From positions 1 through 25,711 of the forward strand of contig CBFHVA010000020.1 of NCBI GenBank assembly GCA_965659415.1: a stretch of DNA of 25,711 bases. Reading direction: 5' to 3'. The stretch comes from Phaeocystidibacter sp965659415. Its GTDB lineage: Bacteria > Bacteroidota > Bacteroidia > Flavobacteriales > Schleiferiaceae. The translations under genes were made by a program, and so were the position numbers. The first letter of the stretch is position 1. Each line of letters begins with the position of its first letter. Below are positions 1 to 7,534 of the stretch, one piece after another. The notes below the pieces were generated by a model. The model had not been told where the DNA came from. It saw only the letters and a program-made list of their open reading frames with translations, and searched no databases.

Positions 1-1172
1 ACGTCTGATCCTGATTGGACGATTGACAACAACGGTACTGGCTCCAGTGGTACCGGTCCAGCCTCTGACCACACAGGTGGTAAGTATCTTTACCTTGAAA
101 CATCAGGTACAACAATACAGGTTCAGGTAATACAGGTCCACTTGGAGACGTTTCCGGCTCAGGTAACTATTTGTTCACCGAGGCCTCTTCAGGGTCAAGT
201 GGAAATGAAGCTATTCTAATTTCACCATTGATGGACCTTACTTCATTGACGGTTCCAGAATTGAGTTTCTACTACCACTTCTATGGTTCTGATATCGATC
301 GCATGTACGTTGATGCGACAACGGACGGTATGACGTGGACTTCCATTGATACAATTATCGGTCAACAAATGACTGCATCGAGTGATCCATGGGCGGAGCG
401 TACGGTAGTAATTCCTGCTTCACTATCTTCAGCAACTACCTCTATTCGATTTAGAGGTGTGAGAGGAGCTTCTTTCGCTGGCGATATGTCTATTGACCTA
501 TTCAACGTTCGTGAGCAGCCTGCTTGTGCTAGCCCATCTGGGGGAGGAATTGACATGATTACTTCGAATTCAGCACGAATGTTCTGGACAGAAGGAAACG
601 CAGGCTCACCAGGCTGGGTACTTGAGTATGGAGCTCCAGGTTTCACTATTGGTACAGGTACGGTCGTTAGTTCATCGAATGACACGGCTACCATCTCTGG
701 TCTGATGGGAAATACAGATTACTGTGTATACTATTCTGAGATTTGTCCTGGTGGTGCAGATACAAGTGCAATCGTAGGGCCTGTTTGCTTTAGAACTGCT
801 TGTTCAGCTTATGGCGTTCCTTATTCGGAAGACTTCAGTGGTTCTCCACTGGATCCATGCTGGTCTACTTCAAATACAGCAGGCAGCACCGCGGGTAACG
901 CCTTCTGGAAGTTAACTGACATAGCATGGCCAAATTACAGTGCTCAAGGTCAAACGGATCACACGGGTAACGGTGGTTATGCTGTAGGTGTGGATGCTTC
1001 ATCACCGTATGATGCGTCAATGGATAGTGTATTGCTATTCTCGCCTGATATCATCATTGCAGGCACACCGAATCTTGAGTTGAGCTTCTACATGTTCTCC
1101 GAAGCAAGTGCATACAAACCTGCCTATCAGAATAACATCATTACCGTGGCTGGTAAGACGAACACGGGTTGA
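1..1172 (+). pseudogene. 5' visible part of a broken T9SS-secreted multidomain protein (MAM-like and Fn3 domains)
   Basis: The gene enters from the left edge. Frame 1 is coding from base 1 (TSDPDWTIDNNGTG, then DHTGGKYLYLETSG) but turns into nonsense after about base 105. Frame 3 takes over from about base 111 (NNTGSGNTGPLGDVSGSGNY) and stays open to the TGA at 1170-1172. The switch equals one missing base between about 95 and 115. Frame 3 then encodes a MAM/jelly-roll-like segment, an Fn3-like domain (about 520-800, with the typical LEYGAPGF and GLMGNTDYCVYY pieces), and the start of a second MAM-like domain. The TGA cuts this second domain in mid-strand; the same frame continues as coding from 1173. 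The likely product was a large extracellular adhesin or enzyme-associated protein. Either the gene is decayed or the sequence has errors; the two cannot be told apart here. Confidence 0.75.
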
Positions 1173-2990
1173 GTGAATATGTACACCTTCCAAGGAGATA
1201 GCGCAACGTGGTTCAAGGTGAATATTCCATTAGCGGGATATAACCTTTCCGATACCACTCAGTTCATGTTCCATGTGGATAAGACAGGTTCAGGTTACTT
1301 CTACAACGACATCCTCATTGATGATGTAAAAGTGGAAACACCACCTACTTGTCCTGCCGTTGGACCAATTACGTTCAGTAATCTTACGGCTACTGGATCT
1401 CAAGCTGATTGGGATACCACAGCGTCTCCTCAAACCTATCAGATTGAATACGGTCAGGCCGGATTCGCTCCAGGCACAGGAACGTCTGTTATCGCAACTA
1501 CGAATACCTACACGTTCACTGGTTTACCTGCCAACAACTTGGCGTATGAAATGTACATTCGTCCAATTTGTAGCGGAAATGATACCGGTATGTGGGCTGG
1601 TCCTACCATGATTGCTAAGAGCGCCGTTCCTTGTGACGACTTCGAAGTATATCCATTAGGTCCAATTTCTGGTGTGTCTAACCTTGTTCTGCCGTGGGCA
1701 GGTGACGGTGGAGATGCTGAAGTTGTAAGCTTCGGTGGTAGCCAGGCATTACACCTCTACGATTCTGGTACAAACGGATTCGGCGATGTAGTTGCTGTGT
1801 TTGATTCAATTACTTCTGGTACTCACGTGGTTGGATTCGACTTCCAGTTAGGTTCAGGCACAAACGACGGAGGTTATTACAACATCCTTCACGAGTACAC
1901 CGGTGGCGTGAATACATGGGCCATTGAGGTTTACATGGACAACAACGGAACGGCTACTGTCAATCAAGGTACCAACGGTACGGGTGTTATCGGTACGTAT
2001 ACCTTTAATACTACTGGATGGAACCGTCTAGATCACGTGATTGATTTGGATAATGACACAGCTTACATCGTAGTGAACGGTACACCTACATCAGTAGGAT
2101 GGCAGTTCTCATTGGGCAGCTCGAATAACGCTAATCGCTTCAACGCGGTTAACTTCTATTCGGCAGCCAATGTTGGACAGACCCCGAACTACTACATTGA
2201 TAACTTCTGTGTATGTTCTGTTCCAAGTATGATTTCTTCTCCAAACGCAACCTGTACTACAGTAGAATTGGATTGGATGTCTTCAGGTAGTGCAATCATT
2301 CAATACGGTCCTGCTGGATTTACACCAGGTTCAGGTACGTTTGTGAGTGGTGTTACTTCACCTTACACCGTAACAGGTCTTACAGCTGGTACAGCCTACG
2401 ACTTCTGGATCGGTGAAGATTGTAACGGTGACACCCTCTACAATGCACCATTGAGCGTATCTACCGTGAATGGTCCGAAACCACTATTGAATATTAGCCA
2501 TTCTCAGGATACGGCAACGTTGACCTCTGCTGATTACATCTTGTATTCAGGAACGACCAATGCGGATAGTGTTCATTGGGACTTCGGTGGAGGTATCACT
2601 ATGAATGGCGATACAGTAATGAATACCTACGGCTCGAACGGAAGTGTGAGCGTAACGGTCTTCGCATCGAATGATTGTGGCGACACTACGGTAACATATA
2701 CCTTCGACGTGGAAGACATCTCAGTAGCAGAATCTGCTTTGGGTCGTTCATTAACCGTATTCCCTAACCCATCAACCGGTGCGGTTACATTGAGCTTCAA
2801 TTTGAATACTGATGAGGAAGTAGATGTGTTTATTCTCAATGGCCTAGGTCAACGAGTGATGGAAGAGCACATCGGCCAAGTCAATTCATTCGAAGGCCAG
2901 TTCGATTTAAGCGACCTGCCGAAGGGTGTGTACATCATGCAAGTTCAAGCGGGCGATATAATCGTCAACCGCAGAGTAACACTGCATTAA
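1173..2990 (+). CDS. 3' part of the broken T9SS protein: MAM/Fn3/LamG-like/PKD-like domains and type A sorting domain
   Basis: This reads in the same frame as the upstream part and directly follows the in-frame TGA; the GTG at 1173 is only a nominal start, because residue 1 lies inside the MAM-like domain. In order: end of the MAM-like domain (YFYNDILIDDVKVE), an Fn3-like domain (about residues 60-150, YQIEYGQAGFAPGTGT), a concanavalin/LamG-like segment (about 155-345, ending YYIDNFCVC), a second Fn3-like domain (about 350-430), a PKD-like domain (about 435-515, HWDFGGG), and a C-terminal T9SS type A sorting domain of about 80 residues (VFPNPSTGAVTLSF to the KGVYIMQVQAG piece). The sorting domain predicts export across the outer membrane and surface attachment. 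If the fragment is translated alone it lacks a signal peptide, so it would not reach the T9SS. Catalytic motifs were not recognised. Confidence 0.8.
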   Translation: MNMYTFQGDSATWFKVNIPLAGYNLSDTTQFMFHVDKTGSGYFYNDILIDDVKVETPPTCPAVGPITFSNLTATGSQADWDTTASPQTYQIEYGQAGFAPGTGTSVIATTNTYTFTGLPANNLAYEMYIRPICSGNDTGMWAGPTMIAKSAVPCDDFEVYPLGPISGVSNLVLPWAGDGGDAEVVSFGGSQALHLYDSGTNGFGDVVAVFDSITSGTHVVGFDFQLGSGTNDGGYYNILHEYTGGVNTWAIEVYMDNNGTATVNQGTNGTGVIGTYTFNTTGWNRLDHVIDLDNDTAYIVVNGTPTSVGWQFSLGSSNNANRFNAVNFYSAANVGQTPNYYIDNFCVCSVPSMISSPNATCTTVELDWMSSGSAIIQYGPAGFTPGSGTFVSGVTSPYTVTGLTAGTAYDFWIGEDCNGDTLYNAPLSVSTVNGPKPLLNISHSQDTATLTSADYILYSGTTNADSVHWDFGGGITMNGDTVMNTYGSNGSVSVTVFASNDCGDTTVTYTFDVEDISVAESALGRSLTVFPNPSTGAVTLSFNLNTDEEVDVFILNGLGQRVMEEHIGQVNSFEGQFDLSDLPKGVYIMQVQAGDIIVNRRVTLH

Positions 2991-3013
2991 TTATAGTCAC
3001 AGACTAATCCTAA

Positions 3014-3041
3014 GCCTCCCGAGAAATCGGGAGGCTTTTTT
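3014..3041 (+). terminator. Intrinsic terminator after the T9SS gene
   Basis: A perfect 9-bp stem (GCCTCCCGA at 3014-3022 with TCGGGAGGC at 3027-3035) closes a GAAA tetraloop and is followed by six T. It lies 24 bases after the stop codon of the T9SS gene. Confidence 0.9.
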
Positions 3042-3053
3042 GTTACTTGCGGT

Positions 3054-3758
3054 ATGGAAATAGGCGATCGTTTTCAATTTCTCAATGAGGTAGGGGGAGG
3101 AGTTATCCTCGAAATGGAAAGAGGACGAATTCTCGTTTCTACCGATGATGATAGAGAGTTGTGGGTGGATCAGCTAGAAATCATACCTGAAGACGTTTAT
3201 GTGGTTCCTGCTGAAGCACGTAAGCCTGTAGAGTCACCTAGTACCGAATGGGCTATAGGCGCGAAGGTGGGGTACCTAGATGAACCCGGCGGAGGGGTAA
3301 TTGTGAACGAAGGCGATCAGGGTTTTTTAATACTAGACAATGATGGCTTTGAAAGGTGGTTCAACAAATCGAAGCTGGTTCTCGTGCAAACAGACCTTGA
3401 ACAAGAGTTAAAGTCTTCCAAAACGGAGAATAAAGATCGCTTGGTGCGAAGGCACAATATACCTAGGCCTAAGGTTAGCCCTATTCTTGAAGTTGATTTA
3501 CATATTCACGAGTTGCTTGAATTTGATTCACATCTTTCGGATTACGAGAAGTTGACCCATCAATTGAATGTGGCCAAGCATCAATTGGAGAAAGCAAGAA
3601 AAGGACATTACAACAAGGTGATTCTCATTCATGGTGTAGGAAAAGGTGTTCTGAAACAAAAAATTGCCGAAATGTTAGCCGGGATGGATCGAGTTGAATT
3701 TTACGATGCATCTTTGCAGAAATATGGAACAGGAGCAACGGAAGTTGTTTTTAGATAG
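3054..3758 (+). CDS. Smr-domain protein with two N-terminal SH3-like repeats (DUF2027-type)
   Basis: The protein has 234 residues. The C-terminal third is a Smr domain, the nuclease-like fold shared with MutS2: DLHIHEL at 148-154 and the HGVGKG loop at 193-198 are its hallmarks. The N-terminal half has two similar segments, about residues 3-45 and 69-111. Both carry a GxxxxxLxExGGGVI core, which suggests an internal duplication of a small beta-barrel like that of the Bacteroidota DUF2027 proteins. A charged linker (about 112-140) joins the halves. Smr domains bind or cut nucleic acid in other proteins; the role of this stand-alone form is not established and no MutS ATPase is present. The ATG at 3054 lies just after the upstream terminator, so the gene probably has its own promoter. 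The RNase P RNA gene follows within 15 bases. Confidence 0.85.
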   Translation: MEIGDRFQFLNEVGGGVILEMERGRILVSTDDDRELWVDQLEIIPEDVYVVPAEARKPVESPSTEWAIGAKVGYLDEPGGGVIVNEGDQGFLILDNDGFERWFNKSKLVLVQTDLEQELKSSKTENKDRLVRRHNIPRPKVSPILEVDLHIHELLEFDSHLSDYEKLTHQLNVAKHQLEKARKGHYNKVILIHGVGKGVLKQKIAEMLAGMDRVEFYDASLQKYGTGATEVVFR

Positions 3759-3771
3759 TTCTTTGAAAATT

Positions 3772-4143
3772 TACCGCAGTCCTTGTCGCTGGTTGGTTTT
3801 GACTGATCAGAGGAAAGTCCGGACAACACAGAGCACCGCGCCTCCTAACTGGAGGGAATTACCGTAAGGTGATGACAGCAAGTGCAGCAGAGAGTAAACC
3901 GCCTCGCTTTTGCGGGGTAAGGGTGAAAGGGTGGTGTAAGAGACCACCAGTGGTGCGGGTAACCGTTCCAGCTAGGTAAACCTCGTGGGTTGAAATGTCG
4001 CGTATACCGATGCTCCACTTCGTTGGAATACAGTGGCTCGCTGAATGTCGGGGGGTAGGCAGATAGAGCCAAACGGTGACGTTTGGCCTAGATAAATGAC
4101 AAGGGTCGCTTCGGCGATAACAGAATCCGGCTTACACGCGGTA
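3772..4143 (+). ncRNA. rnpB: RNase P RNA (bacterial class A)
   Basis: This is the catalytic RNA that removes the 5' leader from pre-tRNAs. The universally conserved blocks are all present: GAGGAAAGTCCGGAC at 3820-3834, CAGAGAGTAAACCGCC near 3889-3904, GGTAAGGGTGAAAGGGTG near 3917-3934, and CCTAGATAAATGAC followed by ACAGAATCCGGCTTACA near 4087-4136. The ends were set by helix P1, where TACCGC at 3772-3777 pairs perfectly with GCGGTA at 4138-4143. The length of about 372 nt is normal for class A. Any ORF read through this interval is spurious. Confidence 0.97.
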
Positions 4144-4157
4144 TCCTTTATAGAGTA

Positions 4158-4200
4158 GGTGCAAGGAGTAAAATCCTTGTACCTTATCTCTTACTTTCTT
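4158..4200 (+). terminator. Probable terminator of rnpB
   Basis: A 10-bp stem with one G.T pair (4158-4167 with 4174-4183) closes the loop GTAAAA and is followed by a T-rich but interrupted tract (TTATCTCTTACTTTCTT). It lies 15 bases downstream of the end of RNase P RNA. Confidence 0.65.
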
Positions 4201-4222
4201 ATCACATCTATACGCTGTGCCG

Positions 4223-4230
4223 TATCTTTG
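4223..4230 (+). promoter_or_regulatory. Bacteroidota-type -7 box (TATCTTTG) before the 57-codon ORF
   Basis: The site is an exact match to TAnnTTTG, the -7 element used by Bacteroidota primary sigma factors. It ends only 4 bases before the ATG at 4235. No clear TTG -33 element is seen. Transcription would start at or next to the ATG. Confidence 0.5.
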
Positions 4231-4234
4231 AAAC

Positions 4235-4408
4235 ATGGGCATTCGCAGCAAATTAGCAACGTATAAAGCCGTCTACAAACGAGCTGGTTGGAAGGGTTTA
4301 GCCAAAGAGCTAGGTCCAGCTGCGGCCATTACCCTCTTCCTATTCTTTCTGATTAAAGGCCTCGTTTGGCTCGCCATTTTTTATGGTGGTTATGAGGCCA
4401 TCTCCTAA
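4235..4408 (+). CDS. Small single-pass membrane protein, 57 residues
   Basis: A short ORF opens with ATG right after a TATCTTTG promoter box and ends with TAA at 4406-4408. The N-terminal 28 residues are basic (RSKLATYKAVYKRAGWKGLA); they are followed by one hydrophobic helix at about residues 30-51 and a short acidic-ended tail. A basic head before a single helix predicts N-in topology under the positive-inside rule. The stop overlaps the stop of the convergent CDGSH gene by 3 bases, so both frames end at the same place, as expected for two real convergent genes. I do not recognise the family. Support comes from the promoter, composition and placement. Confidence 0.6.
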   Translation: MGIRSKLATYKAVYKRAGWKGLAKELGPAAAITLFLFFLIKGLVWLAIFYGGYEAIS

Positions 4409-4881
4409 AGCGAATTGTGTGTGCCGTCGCAGTAAGGCGGATTTGAAGTTTGTTTGCACTGGCACAGCCACGCGGTTTTCGTCTCATTGGCCTTAAATAC
4501 CTGCGGTCTTAAATCTGTTTTTTGATGCGTGCCGTCGCAATAGGGTTGTCCTCCGGATCGTCCACAAGCGCACCAAGCGTAGGTTTTTCCTTCTTCCAAA
4601 TCCACTTTTGCAGGTTGTTTAGCCGCTATTACACTTCCTTGATTTTTTGTTCTATCAAGGGGCTCTTCTCCTTCCATTCGCAATGCACCTGATGGACATT
4701 TGTGAACTTGAGCAATGATTCTTTCCGATTCAAGGCCCTCCGACTGGATCCATGGTCGCTCATTCGGCTTGAACATTTCTGGCAGTCCACGCCAGCAGTT
4801 TTCAGAGTGGATACAAAGGTGTCCGCGCCATTCAACGGTCACTTCCCCGTTGGAGTAGGTTTTTACTTTTTCTTCAGACAT
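4405..4881 (-). CDS. Iron-sulfur protein: ferredoxin-like mono-cluster domain plus two CDGSH zinc-finger-type domains
   Basis: The protein has 158 residues. The N-terminal domain (about 1-70) matches the divergent 4Fe-4S mono-cluster type, with Cys23, Cys29 and a late CPSGAL with Cys62. Two CDGSH domains follow, each with the C-x-C-x8-C-x3-H set: Cys104, Cys106, Cys115 and His119, then Cys140, Cys142, Cys151 and His155. In known CDGSH proteins these four residues hold a 2Fe-2S cluster through three Cys and one His. The protein is therefore predicted to carry one ferredoxin-type and two CDGSH clusters and to act in cytosolic electron transfer or iron-sulfur sensing; the partner is unknown. It diverges from corA across 56 bases, and its start at 4881 sits just after a plausible promoter. 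Confidence 0.9.
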   Translation of the reverse strand: MSEEKVKTYSNGEVTVEWRGHLCIHSENCWRGLPEMFKPNERPWIQSEGLESERIIAQVHKCPSGALRMEGEEPLDRTKNQGSVIAAKQPAKVDLEEGKTYAWCACGRSGGQPYCDGTHQKTDLRPQVFKANETKTAWLCQCKQTSNPPYCDGTHNSL

Positions 4882-4885
4882 ACTT

Positions 4886-4916
4886 TCAAGTTAGAGAAAG
4901 TGTGGAATAAGTACAA
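4886..4916 (-). promoter_or_regulatory. Candidate promoter of the CDGSH gene
   Basis: On the minus strand, TTG (4914-4916) is followed after 20 bases by TAACTTGA (4886-4893), a 6 of 8 match to TAnnTTTG. The box ends 4 bases before the ATG, which again points to a leaderless or nearly leaderless mRNA. Confidence 0.4.
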
Positions 4917-4937
4917 CCGAATGAGTAACTTACTCTT

Positions 4938-6029
4938 ATGAAGAAGCCAGCGCAGCCTATAAGGAAAAAATCGGGAAAGGCCAGGAGAAGTGTCAAAGTA
5001 GGAACGGCACCGGGTAGTTTGATTTATGTTGGCGAGAAGAAAGTAGATGAGATTCAAGCTCAGATTATAAGATGGTCAGTAGACGATTTTATGGAGAATA
5101 AGAATCTCTCGCTAAAAGGCCCCATGAAAGAGCTCATTCTCGATTCGCATTACCAATGGTTGAATATCCACGGATTACACGATGTGGACGCCATTACCAA
5201 GGTTGGCAGTCATTTCAAGATCGATAAACTCATTCTGGAAGATTTGCTCGACACTACCCAGCGTCCCAAAGTGGAGGAGTTCTCCAATAGCCTTTTCTTC
5301 ACGCTAAAAAGCTTGAGTGATATTGATGGTACAGCATTCGAAATGGAACAAATAAGTATTATTCTGACCGAGAACAGCATCATTTCTATTCAAGAGAAAC
5401 CAGCGGATATCTTTGAGAATTTGCGCGAGCGACTTCGGCATAAAATCGGCTTGGTTAGGATGAGAGGAGCGGATTACCTTCTCTTCCTTTTATTGGATGC
5501 CATTATTGACCAATACTTTATTCTCCTGGAGAATGTGGATGCGGACATAGAGGAGGTTCAAGAGGAAGTTTTGAGTAATCCAGATGATGATTTACTCATT
5601 CGTACAGAGTCTCTGAAACGAGCGCTCGTATTACTTAGAAAATCGGTATCACCTCTTAAGGACGCAGTAAACTTGCTAAACCGAGGTGACAGTTCATATC
5701 TAAAGCCTGAGTATCAGAAGTACTACAATGATTTGAAGGATAGCGCGTCAGAAGTGATTGATTCAATTGATGCTGATCGACAAATGATTGAATCATCGGA
5801 AAACCTGTACCTATCGAGGTTGAGCCAAAAGAATAACGATACGATGCAGGTGTTGACAGTAATAGCCACCATCTTCATCCCGCTTACTTTTTTTGCTGGT
5901 ATTTATGGAATGAATTTCCAGCATATGCCCGAGCTCCAATGGGAGTATAGTTACGTGGTGTTCTGGGGTTTTATCGTCGTGGTTACGCTCCTTCTGATTC
6001 GTTATTTTCGGCGGAAGGGCTGGCTGTAG
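4938..6029 (+). CDS. corA: CorA-family magnesium/cobalt transporter
   Basis: The protein has 363 residues, a usual length for bacterial CorA. It has a basic N-terminal extension (about 1-25), a large cytoplasmic alpha/beta and helical funnel domain, and two C-terminal membrane helices at about 302-322 and 338-356. The signature YGMNF has GMN at 324-326, at the end of the first helix, where CorA proteins place the ion selectivity filter. The C-terminus is basic (RYFRRKGWL), as usual for the cytoplasmic tail. It probably acts as a pentameric channel for Mg2+ uptake at the inner membrane. Its 3' end overlaps the convergent antiporter gene by 47 bases. Upstream it shares a 56-base divergent region with the CDGSH gene. 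Confidence 0.95.
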   Translation: MKKPAQPIRKKSGKARRSVKVGTAPGSLIYVGEKKVDEIQAQIIRWSVDDFMENKNLSLKGPMKELILDSHYQWLNIHGLHDVDAITKVGSHFKIDKLILEDLLDTTQRPKVEEFSNSLFFTLKSLSDIDGTAFEMEQISIILTENSIISIQEKPADIFENLRERLRHKIGLVRMRGADYLLFLLLDAIIDQYFILLENVDADIEEVQEEVLSNPDDDLLIRTESLKRALVLLRKSVSPLKDAVNLLNRGDSSYLKPEYQKYYNDLKDSASEVIDSIDADRQMIESSENLYLSRLSQKNNDTMQVLTVIATIFIPLTFFAGIYGMNFQHMPELQWEYSYVVFWGFIVVVTLLLIRYFRRKGWL

Positions 6030-7473
6030 TTTCAATTTTGCGAATCTTTATATTGAACCACGCGAATATCAAACTCATGATGGGACTAAGCCAATTAAAC
6101 ATCGCATAGATGAAGTATTCGCCCGTGGCGACTCCAAGCACACCGCTTTGATAAGCGCCACAAGTATTCCACGGGATTAAAGCGCTCGTTACAGTTCCGC
6201 TATCTTCTAAGGATCTGGATAAATTCTCAGGTGCGAGTCCCCGTTCCTTGTAAATATCACGATACATCTTACCTGGAATCACAATTGCCAAGTACTGATC
6301 TGATGCGCTAAAGTTGAGGAATACGCCCGTTCCAATGGTAGAGGTGATCAAGCCTGCAGAACTATGAGCTATGGAGATTATGGCCCTCGAAATCCTTTGA
6401 AGAAAACCTCCTGATTGCATTGCTCCGCCAAAAAACATGGCCGAGATAATCAAGAAGATGGTATTGAGCATTCCACCCATGCCGCCACTCGAAAGTAGGT
6501 CCTCAAGCAACTCATTTCCCTCCGCCAATGTTGCCCCTGCACCTAAACTCTTCATAACGCCGAGGTAGGCAGCTGAAGCGGTCAATTCAGTAACCCCTGC
6601 GACTTCAGCTACAATTTGCGGTTGAAAGATGATGGCAAAAATGCCTCCAGAAACCGCACCGGCTAGAATGGCCAAAATAGCATCCATTTTCATCAGAAGC
6701 ATGGTAATGGTGATGGCCGGTACAATCATGAGCCAAGGCGTAATATTGAATCTTTCTTGGATGGCATCAGAAATGTTTAAGGCCCCACCCGTGGTAGCTC
6801 CTACATCGGTGTACAAACCCATGATGGTGAAGACTATGAGCGTAATGAGTATGCTCGGGACGGTTGTGTAGGTCATGTACCGAATATGCGTAAACAGGTC
6901 GGTTCCCGCCATACCAGGAGCTAAATTGGTGGTATCGCTTAATGGCGACATTTTATCACCAAAATAGGCACCGCTGATCACGGCACCAGCTGTCATTGGG
7001 GCGGAAAATCCTAGAGCGGTTCCAATACCGAGCAAGGCCAAACCAATGGTGGCCGTGGTATTCCAACTACTTCCCGTGGCCAGAGAAACAATGGCAGAAA
7101 TCACTATGGCAGCTGGCAAAAAGTAACTTGCGTCTAATACTTGAACGCCGTAGTATACAAAGGCCGGAATCACTCCGCTAATCAACCAGCCGCCGGCAAG
7201 AGCGCCAATCATCAACAGAATGAGGATGGGTTTGGCCGTTTCCTTGATACTCTCCGCTACGCCTGTGAATACGTCATCCCATGTTTTGCCTTGGCGTAAA
7301 GCGAGGTATCCGGCAAGTATTCCAGCGAGAATCAGGATGATTTGATTCGACCCATCGAGTGCATCATCATCAAATACTCGTGTGAAAATATGCACGTTGA
7401 TCAGCAGTGCTGAGATGAGAAATACGACGGGGATTAGTGCGATGCCGAGGCTCGGACGATTTTGTGCAACCAT
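5983..7473 (-). CDS. nhaC: NhaC-family Na+/H+ antiporter
   Basis: The protein has 496 residues and about 11-12 hydrophobic segments. It matches the NhaC group: the glycine-rich stretch ATGSSWNTTATIGLALLGIG near residues 134-155, the nearby GAYFGDKMSPLSDTTNLAPG, and a late SALIPWNTCGAYQSGVLGV segment that repeats the same N-T-C/T pattern, typical of the inverted repeat in this transporter superfamily. It should exchange cytoplasmic Na+ for H+ at the inner membrane, consistent with a marine lifestyle. The C-terminal tail is short and acidic (ENNESEGA). The ATG at 7473 gives a normal N-terminus with a first helix at about 10-30. The last 47 bases overlap the 3' end of corA on the opposite strand. 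Confidence 0.92.
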   Translation of the reverse strand: MVAQNRPSLGIALIPVVFLISALLINVHIFTRVFDDDALDGSNQIILILAGILAGYLALRQGKTWDDVFTGVAESIKETAKPILILLMIGALAGGWLISGVIPAFVYYGVQVLDASYFLPAAIVISAIVSLATGSSWNTTATIGLALLGIGTALGFSAPMTAGAVISGAYFGDKMSPLSDTTNLAPGMAGTDLFTHIRYMTYTTVPSILITLIVFTIMGLYTDVGATTGGALNISDAIQERFNITPWLMIVPAITITMLLMKMDAILAILAGAVSGGIFAIIFQPQIVAEVAGVTELTASAAYLGVMKSLGAGATLAEGNELLEDLLSSGGMGGMLNTIFLIISAMFFGGAMQSGGFLQRISRAIISIAHSSAGLITSTIGTGVFLNFSASDQYLAIVIPGKMYRDIYKERGLAPENLSRSLEDSGTVTSALIPWNTCGAYQSGVLGVATGEYFIYAMFNWLSPIMSLIFAWFNIKIRKIETTASPSAENNESEGA

Positions 7474-7534
7474 TTAGAAACGTTGAGCTAGTGTGCGTTT
7501 GCTGCACAAGATAATAAAAGCAGATGGCTATAAT

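Noticed and set aside
3845..4072. Minus-strand ORF of 75 codons
   Set aside because: It lies wholly inside the RNase P RNA gene, whose conserved blocks explain the sequence.
4863..5057. Minus-strand ORF of 64 codons across the divergent region
   Set aside because: It overlaps the CDGSH start and corA and has no coding character of its own.
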